Shown: positions 1 through 6,327 of the stretch, in pieces | Position numbering within the stretch: position 1 is the first letter of the stretch | How the letters are laid out: every line of letters starts with the position of its first letter | DNA from: Treponema sp. | GTDB taxonomy: Bacteria; Spirochaetota; Spirochaetia; Treponematales; Treponemataceae | Assembly (NCBI GenBank): GCA_016297405.1 | Contig: JAEDGP010000065.1 | Location: 1-10,668 of the forward strand | Length of the DNA stretch: 10,668 nt | Reading direction: 5' to 3' | Position numbers and translations under genes: made by a program | The notes under the pieces: model-generated | What the model was told of the DNA's origin: nothing | Databases searched by the model: none | Seen by the model: only the letters and a program-made list of their open reading frames with translations

Positions 1-40
1 CTAAACCAAGACTTGTTTTCTGCACGAACATTCCACCAGT

Positions 41-69
41 TTTCAAATGACCGCCATTCGTGATATAAT
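41..69 (+). promoter_or_regulatory. Putative sigma70-type promoter of the YhhN-family gene
   Basis: A perfect TATAAT lies at 64-69 and a weak -35 candidate, TTTCAA, at 41-46, with 17 bp between them. Transcription would begin near 76, which places the upstream in-frame ATG at 47 outside the mRNA and favours the ATG at 101. The -35 matches the consensus at only 3 of 6 positions, so this rests mainly on the -10 box and spacing. Confidence 0.4.
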
Positions 70-100
70 CTTCTATATTAATCTTTTTTGGATACACAAC

Positions 101-811
101 ATGACAATCATTCAGATAATTCTTTTGGTATTAGCTTGCATTTCCGTTGCAGGCTACGTACTTTCAATCGCAGGTCTTTCGAACAGACTTCCACTTATGG
201 AAAAAATTGCAAAACCCTTCATTCTGCCACCTTTATTGGCAATTCTCATAATAATACTCACCCCATATCTTCCAGATGCCAGAAACATTATGAGAAATGC
301 TGTTCCCGCTGTTTCTTTTGGGCTTATAGCCATAATTCTGTTTGATTATCTAAAATCCGTAAGATATAGCTTAATTTTCCGAACAATTACAATAGTCATG
401 CTGTGCGTACAAAAAATTTTCTGGCACATCCTTCTGTACAGATCTTTGCAGCTGTACCCAAGAATGAGAGCATTTACAGTCTGCATGATTATTTTTTATA
501 TTCTGCTTACGGCCTTTCTTTTCATACTCAAGATTTACCCTGCGAAATTTTTCATTGCAATACTTTTTATAATCAACATGGCTGCATCCTGCCTGGTAAA
601 TTACGAAACTTTGGTTACCTTAGCAGGAAACACAAGCATATACTCCGTACTGTTTTTTGCAGGTTCCATTGCAATGCTTGGCGGAGACTATTTTCTGATG
701 ATAGATTTTTCGGAAAAGAATTTTGAAGGAATCAAGCTTATAAAAGACATTTTGTTTTTTGCCGGCCAGATTCTGATGGCTTTGGCAGCCATCTCCATGA
801 TGTTATTCTAA
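101..811 (+). CDS. YhhN/TMEM86-family membrane protein (lysoplasmalogenase-like)
   Basis: Highly hydrophobic 236-residue protein with about seven or eight predicted membrane segments and little soluble sequence. The KPFILPPLL segment near the N-terminus, the late GSIAMLGGDYFLMID segment and the closing FFAGQILMAL helix follow the pattern of the YhhN/TMEM86 family. Characterised members cleave the vinyl-ether bond of lysoplasmalogens in the membrane. That activity is plausible in a plasmalogen-containing spirochaete but is inferred here. I chose the ATG at 101 rather than 47. The first start would add 18 poorly fitting residues and lies upstream of the likely promoter, whereas starting at 101 puts the first hydrophobic helix (MTIIQIILLVLA) at the N-terminus. 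The Shine-Dalgarno is weak (TTGGA, about 8 nt upstream). The gene is convergent with ddl and appears monocistronic. Family assignment is moderate; another polytopic family is possible. Confidence 0.6.
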   Translation: MTIIQIILLVLACISVAGYVLSIAGLSNRLPLMEKIAKPFILPPLLAILIIILTPYLPDARNIMRNAVPAVSFGLIAIILFDYLKSVRYSLIFRTITIVMLCVQKIFWHILLYRSLQLYPRMRAFTVCMIIFYILLTAFLFILKIYPAKFFIAILFIINMAASCLVNYETLVTLAGNTSIYSVLFFAGSIAMLGGDYFLMIDFSEKNFEGIKLIKDILFFAGQILMALAAISMMLF

Positions 812-824
812 TGGAATAAAAAAG

Positions 825-903
825 AAAGACAAAACCAGAAGTCTTAAAAACAAAGCTGTGAACAACGCCCCGGATTTTTGACTCAAACTAAGATTTTGTC
901 TTC
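825..903. terminator. Imperfect bidirectional terminator-like fold between converging genes
   Basis: AAGACAAAA at 826-834 pairs exactly with TTTTGTCTT at 894-902. Inside it, AGTC (840-843) and AAAAA (846-850) pair with TTTTT (875-879) and GACT (880-883) across a two-base bulge. Read rightward, the fold ends in a pyrimidine-rich CTTCCCCTTTT. Read leftward, it runs into TTTCTTTTTT. It lies exactly between the convergent stop codons of the YhhN-family gene and ddl. The long loop and AT-rich stem make it a weaker candidate than the terminator downstream of purA. Confidence 0.4.
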
Positions 904-917
904 CCCTTTTGTCGATA

Positions 918-2048
918 TTATTTTCTGCTTGTAGTCAGTTTTGACTTTGCTTCATGCAACTTGATTGCTTCATCAAGTAAAAGATCTGTAAGCTGATTGA
1001 AAGTCAACCCTGCCTTTATGCACATTTTCGGAAACATACTTATTGAAGTAAAACCTGGCATAGTATTGATTTCATTAAAAAAGAGTTCTCCAGATGCTTT
1101 ATCAACAAAGAAATCAACTCGCGAAAGACCACTTGCATCCAATGCTTTATAAGCTTTTACGGCAGTGGAACGAACTGTTTCTATCATATCGATAGAAAGA
1201 TTAGCAGGAATGCAAAGACCTGCTCCATCAGGATCATTATATTTCGCATCATAATCATAAAATTCATGAGTCGGAACAATTTCACCAGGAATATATGCGC
1301 GAACCGTCTCAATTTCGCTTTCTCCAGGTGCAGTCACAGAGTTACCTGTTACGCTGCATTCGATTTCTCTTGCATTGATTGCCTTTTCAATAAGAACCTT
1401 GTCATCCCAGGAAAAAGCTTCCATAAGCGCAAAACTCAATTCTTTTTTATTTTCAGCTTTTGAAGCACCATTTGAACTTCCGGCACAACATGGTTTTACA
1501 AACAAAGGAAATCCCATTGTATCAACAGCTTTCTGAACAAGTTCGTCATATCTTGAAGAATCAAGCAAATCGCTTCTTTTCATGCAAACATAAGGAACCA
1601 CATTGATTCCCTGTGCTTCAAGCACCTGCTTTGTTTTTTCCTTGTCCATTGTAAGGGAACTTGCCATTGTGGTGCAGCCAACATAAGGTACGTCAGCCAT
1701 ATCCAAAAGTCCTTGTATTGTGCCGTCTTCCCCATAAGTTCCATGAAGAACTGGAAAAACAACATCCACCGACAAAACCTGATTTTTTGTAACAAAAGCA
1801 TTTTTGCCACCAGCAGGTGCCACAAAAACACGATTTTCTTCATTTTCTTCTATTTTTAACACAGCCTTTTCATCGGCACAAATCCGCTCGTATTCTTTTT
1901 CGGACTGAAGATACCAGTTCCCCTTTGGTGTAATTCCAATAAGCAAAACTTTGTTGCTTTTCTTAATTCCTCGTGCAACAGATGCAGCAGAAACAAGCGA
2001 AACTTCATGCTCGCCGGAACGACCGCCATAAATAATTGCTACAGTCAT
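918..2048 (-). CDS. ddl: D-alanine--D-alanine ligase
   Basis: ATP-grasp enzyme that joins two D-alanines in the cytoplasm to make the dipeptide later added by MurF to the peptidoglycan precursor. The family signatures occur in order: GGRSGEHEVS (8-17), HGTYGEDGTIQG (102-113), SLTMDKEKTK (131-140), FVKPCCAGSSNG (183-194), FYDYDAKY (263-270), SRVDFF (309-314) and NEINTMPGFTS (325-335). The tyrosine in FYDYDAKY is the type found in D-Ala-D-Ala ligases rather than in VanA-like D-Ala-D-Lac ligases, so ordinary substrate use is expected. At 376 residues it is near the upper end for the family, partly through a longer region at about 45-90. An AGAGGGG Shine-Dalgarno sits 4-5 nt before the ATG. It follows murE by 28 bp on the same strand and is probably co-transcribed. 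Complete, with no damaged motif. Confidence 0.95.
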   Translation of the reverse strand: MTVAIIYGGRSGEHEVSLVSAASVARGIKKSNKVLLIGITPKGNWYLQSEKEYERICADEKAVLKIEENEENRVFVAPAGGKNAFVTKNQVLSVDVVFPVLHGTYGEDGTIQGLLDMADVPYVGCTTMASSLTMDKEKTKQVLEAQGINVVPYVCMKRSDLLDSSRYDELVQKAVDTMGFPLFVKPCCAGSSNGASKAENKKELSFALMEAFSWDDKVLIEKAINAREIECSVTGNSVTAPGESEIETVRAYIPGEIVPTHEFYDYDAKYNDPDGAGLCIPANLSIDMIETVRSTAVKAYKALDASGLSRVDFFVDKASGELFFNEINTMPGFTSISMFPKMCIKAGLTFNQLTDLLLDEAIKLHEAKSKLTTSRK

Positions 2049-2076
2049 ATTTCCCCTCTATATATGTTTATGAACG

Positions 2077-3840
2077 TTATTTATATCCAAGTTCAGCCAG
2101 AGCAAGTTTTGCTTCAGCGATTTCATCATAAGGCATTACAAAATCCTTATAGATAATGCTGTTTTCATGGCTTTTTCCCAGAAGCAAAACAATGTCCCCT
2201 TTCTGAGCTTTTGACAAAACAAAGCGGATGGCTTCTTTTCTGTCATGAATTATGAAAAGGTTTTCCCCTTCTTTCATTCCTTCTTTTTGCGCACCCTCAC
2301 CAATCATTTTGAGAAGCTCAACCGGATCTTCTCCTCGTGGATCTTCATCTGCCAAAACCACAAAATCGCAGAATCTTGCTGCGATGGCACCCTGCAACGG
2401 TCTTTTTGTAAGATCCCGTTCTCCACCACTTCCAAAAACCGCAAAAATGCGACCAGCACAGCGCTTTCTGACAGGGGGAAAAATCGTTTCAAAACTGGAT
2501 GGTGTATGGGCATAATCAACAATAAGCTCAAAAGGCTGGTTCTGCTCAATGACAGTCATTCGTCCTTTTACTGGAACCAGCTCAGAAACCTTTGCTGAAA
2601 CTTCCTCAAAACTCATGCCCGTTACGCTTGATACCGCAATGATACTGGCCATGATATTGTAGGCATTAAATGCACCTGGAAGTTTTGCCATTACCTTAAG
2701 ATGTTTCTTTTGTCTTGGCAGAACAGGATCATCATATTCTGAAACGGCAGCACTCAACCCATCTGTTTCAAGGGAAAAATCAAGGCCGAATCTTGCGGCT
2801 GCGATATTTGTAGCTTTCAGATAGCGCATGTGGTCAGGAATTTTTGGAAGAGCAATTGCGTCACTACCCTTTTCCCCAGCTGCTTTGCCAGCCATACCGA
2901 ATGTGGTGTAACCAATGACAGGCTTTTTTGTACAAGCCATAAAATAGGCAAAGCTTGGATCTTCAAGATTAACGATTCCGACGCTGTTGATTTTCCGTTC
3001 CTTTCCCCCAATATTCTTTATATGATCATGCTCATCCAAAGCGCGGAAAAGATTTGCTTTATCATCACGATAAGTTTCAAAATTCTTATGGAATTCAAGA
3101 TGTTCAAGTGTAACGTTCATAAAAACGCCACAGTCAAAAAGAATGCTTCCAAGGCGATTAGTCTTTTTTGAAAGGCCATGAGAACTTGATTCCACAACAG
3201 CATATTCGCAGCCATTCTGGATCATTTCGTATAAATGATGATTGATAATTGGCGCTTCCGGAGTGGTCTGATGCTGAGGATTTGCCAGGGCTTCTCCACC
3301 AAAGGAATATTCAACAGTGGAAATGAAACCAGCTTTTTTGCCGCATAAACGAAGAAGCTGCCAGATGAAGGAAACGGTAGAACTTTTGCCTTCTGTTCCT
3401 GTAACGCCAATAACAGCCAGATGCTTTGAAGGATAATCATAAAAACAGTCGCTCAATGGTGCCATTGAAAAACGGGCGTCAACAACTTTTATGAAAGCGA
3501 CTTTGATTCCTTCTTTTATTTTTTCACCTGCAATAGCATCTTCCAAATGGCGCTTTGCCACAGCTTTCGCAATTTTAAGTGAAAGTTCTTTTGAAAATTC
3601 CCCCTGAAAAACGATTGCACTAGCCCCTTTTTCAATTGCCTGAGGGATGAATTCATTTCCGTTTATGTGTGTTCCAGGAAGAGCAAAATAAAGGGAATCT
3701 TTTGAAACTTCTCTTGAATCAAAAACAAGGGAAGAAATTGAAAGATAGCTAACATCATCAATAGCTACCGAAGTTTTACCGTCTGCTGCAACCGTCTGGT
3801 TTTCAAATGAAGAAAGCAGCTGTGAAAGAGTTTTTGTCAT
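2077..3840 (-). CDS. murE: UDP-N-acetylmuramyl-tripeptide synthetase, MurE type
   Basis: Mur ligase that adds the third amino acid to UDP-MurNAc-L-Ala-D-Glu. Visible motifs are the P-loop GVTGTEGKSS (145-154), TTPE (192-195), VVESSSHGLS (215-224), EHLEFH (246-251), a probable carbamylated Lys261 in YRDDKANLF, FNAYN (391-395), VKGRM (424-428), VDYAHTP (441-447), GSGGERDLTKRP (470-481), DEDPR (498-502) and GKSHE (555-559). Several depart from textbook forms: TNGKT, DHLDYH, DNPR and GKGHE become TEGKSS, EHLEFH, DEDPR and GKSHE. The protein is about 90 residues longer than usual, with extra sequence near 85-120 and 275-385. The Arg of the DNPR-like loop, which contacts the added residue's carboxylate in DAP-adding MurE, is kept. 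This does not settle whether DAP, ornithine or lysine is added. No Shine-Dalgarno precedes the ATG; the promoter suggests a leaderless mRNA. First gene of a murE-ddl unit. Confidence 0.93.
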   Translation of the reverse strand: MTKTLSQLLSSFENQTVAADGKTSVAIDDVSYLSISSLVFDSREVSKDSLYFALPGTHINGNEFIPQAIEKGASAIVFQGEFSKELSLKIAKAVAKRHLEDAIAGEKIKEGIKVAFIKVVDARFSMAPLSDCFYDYPSKHLAVIGVTGTEGKSSTVSFIWQLLRLCGKKAGFISTVEYSFGGEALANPQHQTTPEAPIINHHLYEMIQNGCEYAVVESSSHGLSKKTNRLGSILFDCGVFMNVTLEHLEFHKNFETYRDDKANLFRALDEHDHIKNIGGKERKINSVGIVNLEDPSFAYFMACTKKPVIGYTTFGMAGKAAGEKGSDAIALPKIPDHMRYLKATNIAAARFGLDFSLETDGLSAAVSEYDDPVLPRQKKHLKVMAKLPGAFNAYNIMASIIAVSSVTGMSFEEVSAKVSELVPVKGRMTVIEQNQPFELIVDYAHTPSSFETIFPPVRKRCAGRIFAVFGSGGERDLTKRPLQGAIAARFCDFVVLADEDPRGEDPVELLKMIGEGAQKEGMKEGENLFIIHDRKEAIRFVLSKAQKGDIVLLLGKSHENSIIYKDFVMPYDEIAEAKLALAELGYK

Positions 3841-3847
3841 AACTTAT

Positions 3848-3876
3848 ATTTTAGTGATATTAAATAGTCTTTACAA
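3848..3876 (-). promoter_or_regulatory. Putative murE promoter giving a leaderless mRNA
   Basis: On the minus strand TTGTAA (3871-3876) and TAAAAT (3848-3853) are separated by 17 bp, with 4/6 and 5/6 matches to the sigma70 consensus. Only 7 nt separate the -10 box from the murE ATG, so transcription should start within about a base of the initiation codon. This agrees with the lack of any purine-rich Shine-Dalgarno upstream. Confidence 0.5.
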
Positions 3877-3949
3877 TAAAGATTTTCAAAGTCTTTCGGA
3901 ACTATTTTGAAATGCAACACCAGACTTGTATCAGAGAACCGTTAAAAAC

Positions 3950-4052
3950 GCGGTAGGGATTGAAGGGGAAATGAGGCAAAGCCGAATTGGAACGGAAAGC
4001 CCGACGGCAAATCCGAAGGAGTTGCCGGACCGCCCGAATAAAGCATTTGCCT
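3950..4052. other. GC-rich structured intergenic element (possible dispersed repeat or small RNA)
   Basis: This block is much richer in G and C than the AT-rich flanks. GCGGT (3950-3954) pairs with ACCGC (4029-4033). Inside, CGGCAA (4005-4010) and TTGCCG (4022-4027) make a perfect 6-bp stem around an 11-nt loop containing CCGAAGGAG. A third pair, AGGCAAA (3974-3980) with TTTGCCT (4046-4052), crosses the first and would be an alternative fold or pseudoknot. Immediately upstream ACC-GTT/AAC-GGT can form a small hairpin (3938-3954). The element carries no plausible protein. It lies between the predicted murE and lysC transcription starts, so neither transcript should contain it. From memory, the arrangement TAGGGATTGAA...GGAAAGCCCGAC...CGCCC resembles dispersed elements in Bacteroidetes and spirochaete genomes; I could not verify this and assign no family. 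Confidence 0.45.
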
Positions 4053-4075
4053 AACAATGCGCAAAACAGTATTCT
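4047..4075 (+). promoter_or_regulatory. Putative lysC promoter giving a leaderless mRNA
   Basis: TTGCCT (4047-4052) and TATTCT (4070-4075) are spaced by exactly 17 bp. Counting 7 nt from the -10 box puts the transcription start on the A of the lysC ATG at 4082. No Shine-Dalgarno is present in the AT-rich CTATATAT just upstream. Each hexamer is only a partial consensus match. The -35 box overlaps the right arm of the structured element. Confidence 0.45.
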
Positions 4076-4081
4076 ATATAT

Positions 4082-5407
4082 ATGATAGTAATGAAATTCG
4101 GCGGCTCTTCAGTTGCCAACGCAGAAAGAATCAAGCATGTTGCCTCAATCATAAAGGCATATAAAGAAAAAAGACCGGTTGTTGTACTTAGTGCCATGGG
4201 CGATACAACAGATCACCTTCTTGAAGCTGCAGACCTTGCAGTAACTGGTAAAGTTGACGTTGCAAAAGTTGCAAAGCTTCATGAAGATACAGCAAAAGAG
4301 CTTGGTATCAACATCGATACTATAGAAGCGCTTCTGAGCGAGCTTAAAACTCTGCTTACTGGTATTTCCATGCTGAAAGAAATTTCCAAACGTTCAAGAG
4401 ATTATCTTGTTTCTTTTGGAGAACGCATGTCGGTTCGCATGATGGCTGCATATCTTAAAAGCGAAGGCATTCCTGCCACTTTCTATGATGCATGGGACAT
4501 TGGTTTTGTTTCAGATTCAAACTACATGAGCGCAGAACTTCTGGATGAAACCTGGGAAAACATTCCAAAGTTCCTGACTGGATATAAGGACGGAAAAGAC
4601 AACGAAATTCCTATCGTTACCGGATTCATTGCAAAAGACAAAAAAGACACTATCACAACCCTTGGTCGCGGCGGTTCAGACCTTACAGCTACAATGATTG
4701 GCGCTGCCATGAAAGCTGAAGAAGTTCAGACATGGAAAGATGTTGACGGCATTCTTACAACTGATCCTCGCGTTGTTAAGGAAGCAAAACCGGTTCCTGA
4801 AGTAACTTACGAAGAAGCTCAGGAACTTGCTATGTTTGGATCCCAGGTTCTGCACCCTCGTTCAATGGTTCCTGTAAGAAAAAGCGGAACTCCTGTGCGC
4901 GTAAAAAATTCTTACAACATCGAAAGCAAGGGAACTCTCATCGTTGAAAACCATACAGGCAAGGTTCCTCCAGTTTGTGCAATCACTTCAGTAAAGCACG
5001 TTCAGCTTTTTGATATTGTTTCTTCAAGAATGCTTGGAGCCGCAGGATTTCTTGCACACATCTTCAACCAGTTCCTTAAGCACAGCGTTTCTATCGATGT
5101 AATTTCTACTTCGGAAGTTTCTGTTTCTTGTACTGTAAACACAAAGAAAGACCTTTCTGCCCTTGTAGAAGATCTTAAGACTGTTGCAGACGTAAAGCTG
5201 CGCACTGGAAAAGCAATCGTTACAGTAATCTGTGATGTTGCTCATTCTTCTGCTATTCTTGCAAGCGGTTTTGCAGCTCTTGCAGAAGAAGGTATCAACG
5301 TTCAGATGATAAGTCAGGGAGCCTCAAAGGTAAACATCTCTGTCCTTGTTGACGAAGACCAGTGCGATGATACTGTAAAGATTTTGCACAAGGCATATTT
5401 CGGCTAA
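4082..5407 (+). CDS. lysC: Aspartate kinase (monofunctional, ACT-regulated)
   Basis: Phosphorylates L-aspartate in the cytoplasm, the first step toward diaminopimelate, lysine, threonine and methionine. The kinase domain shows KFGGSS (5-10), VVVLSAMGDTTD (33-44), SFGERMS (111-117), VTGFIAKD (179-186), TLGRGGSDLTA (193-203), WKDVDGILTTDPR (218-230) and FGSQVLHPRSM (252-262). Two C-terminal ACT-like stretches follow at about 306-365, with GFLAHIFNQFLKHSVSIDVISTSEVSVS, and at about 378-441, with GFAALAEEGINVQMISQGASKVNISVLV. This layout matches the feedback-controlled lysine-type (AKIII-like) enzymes, so lysine inhibition is expected but unproven. The 441-residue length is normal. The adjacent ATG at 4091 (MKFGGSS) is an alternative start. 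Neither has a Shine-Dalgarno. First gene of a probable lysC-dapB-murD-M15 operon. Confidence 0.95.
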   Translation: MIVMKFGGSSVANAERIKHVASIIKAYKEKRPVVVLSAMGDTTDHLLEAADLAVTGKVDVAKVAKLHEDTAKELGINIDTIEALLSELKTLLTGISMLKEISKRSRDYLVSFGERMSVRMMAAYLKSEGIPATFYDAWDIGFVSDSNYMSAELLDETWENIPKFLTGYKDGKDNEIPIVTGFIAKDKKDTITTLGRGGSDLTATMIGAAMKAEEVQTWKDVDGILTTDPRVVKEAKPVPEVTYEEAQELAMFGSQVLHPRSMVPVRKSGTPVRVKNSYNIESKGTLIVENHTGKVPPVCAITSVKHVQLFDIVSSRMLGAAGFLAHIFNQFLKHSVSIDVISTSEVSVSCTVNTKKDLSALVEDLKTVADVKLRTGKAIVTVICDVAHSSAILASGFAALAEEGINVQMISQGASKVNISVLVDEDQCDDTVKILHKAYFG

Positions 5408-5428
5408 TTAATCAAGAATATAAAACAT

Positions 5429-5486
5429 AAAGCAGGACATGATAAATAATGCCATAAAGGCAGGCACTTGAAGTCCTGTTTATTTT
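5429..5486 (+). promoter_or_regulatory. Hairpin with U-rich tail between lysC and dapB (attenuator-like)
   Basis: CAGGAC (5433-5438) pairs with GTCCTG (5473-5478), extended outward by a G-U and two A-U pairs. The loop encloses a second small hairpin, TGCC (5450-5453) with GGCA (5459-5462). The outer stem runs directly into TTTATTTTG, so it looks like a weak intrinsic terminator or attenuator within the operon. It ends about 10 nt before the dapB Shine-Dalgarno. The long loop lowers confidence that it terminates efficiently. Confidence 0.4.
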
Positions 5487-5498
5487 GCAGAGGTAAAA

Positions 5499-6278
5499 AT
5501 GAAAATCGCTTTAGTTGGATACGGAAAAATGGGGCACATGATTGAAGAATGTGCAAAATCTTTGGGCCACGATGTGGTGGCTACCATCGATGTTATTGCT
5601 AACGATGCATCTGTAAAAGTTACAAGCGGCGACACTGTGGCTGTAGCAAAAGCAGTAGTTGAAAGCGGCGCTGACGGAATCATTGAATTCAGCCATCCAA
5701 CTGCAGTAATGGGAAACATCAAAGCTTTGCTTCCTCTGGGACTTCCAATCGTTGTTGGAACTACCGGCTGGAACGACAAAATGACTGAAGTAGAAAAAAT
5801 GGCTGAAGACTGCAATGGAATTATCATGACTTCCTCTAACTTTTCCATCGGCGTAAACATGCTGTACAAAATTGTTGCCGAAGCAGTAAAGATCATGGAA
5901 CAGTGGCCAGAATACGACATCGCCACATGGGAAGCTCATCATAATCAGAAAGCAGACAGTCCTTCAGGAACTGCAATTACACTTGCGCAGACAATCCTTG
6001 AAAATACAAAGAAAAAGGATGAAATTGTAACCGACGCATTCCATGAACGTCCAAAGGCAAATCAGCTTCACGTTTCTTCTACACGCTGTGGTTCCATTCC
6101 TGGCACACACACGGTTTTCTTTGACAGCAAAGCTGATACCATAGAAATTACGCACACCGCAAGAAGCCGCGAAGGTTTTGCCATGGGTGCTGTTCACGCT
6201 TTGGAAAAGCTTTCTGATGCCATCAAATCAGGCCGCCTTTCAAAAGGCAAGCTTTATGGCATGAAGGATTTGTTCTAG
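5499..6278 (+). CDS. dapB: 4-hydroxy-tetrahydrodipicolinate reductase
   Basis: NAD(P)H-dependent reductase that converts hydroxy-tetrahydrodipicolinate to tetrahydrodipicolinate on the diaminopimelate/lysine route. The N-terminal Rossmann domain has VGYGKMG (6-12), IIEFSHP (61-67) and VVGTTGW (85-91). The substrate-binding domain has the catalytic signature EAHHNQKADSPSGTA (145-159), with the His147/148 pair and Lys151, followed by RCGSIPGTHTVFF (196-208), the ITHTARSREGFAMGA stretch (217-231) and KLYGMKDLF at the end. The 259 residues are close to normal length. An AGAGG Shine-Dalgarno with about 5-6 nt spacing fixes the ATG. It sits 91 bp after lysC in a spacer holding a hairpin, and 49 bp before murD. 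No dapA or late-pathway gene is in the window, so the remaining steps must be encoded elsewhere. Confidence 0.96.
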   Translation: MKIALVGYGKMGHMIEECAKSLGHDVVATIDVIANDASVKVTSGDTVAVAKAVVESGADGIIEFSHPTAVMGNIKALLPLGLPIVVGTTGWNDKMTEVEKMAEDCNGIIMTSSNFSIGVNMLYKIVAEAVKIMEQWPEYDIATWEAHHNQKADSPSGTAITLAQTILENTKKKDEIVTDAFHERPKANQLHVSSTRCGSIPGTHTVFFDSKADTIEITHTARSREGFAMGAVHALEKLSDAIKSGRLSKGKLYGMKDLF

Positions 6279-6327
6279 CGAACAGTAGTTTTATAAAAAG
6301 ACGGCATCGCAGAAAAGAGGTAAAAAA

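Noticed and set aside
1..63. 3' end of an upstream gene, or start of a divergent gene, at the left edge
   Set aside because: Short open stretches exist on both strands but are too short to identify. The longest on the minus strand has no start codon before an upstream stop.
47..100. N-terminal extension of the YhhN-family protein from the ATG at 47
   Set aside because: It begins upstream of a perfect TATAAT box and adds polar and aromatic residues that do not fit the family; the ATG at 101 starts directly with the first membrane helix.
3900..4081. Lysine riboswitch in front of lysC
   Set aside because: The region is structured and includes GCCGAA, but I could not find the other conserved L-box core segments in order. 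The predicted lysC start site also lies downstream of the whole element.
5480..5942. Leftward ORFs of about 145 residues opposite dapB
   Set aside because: They are antisense shadows of a well-conserved dapB. Their composition simply mirrors its codons and no ribosome-binding site supports them.
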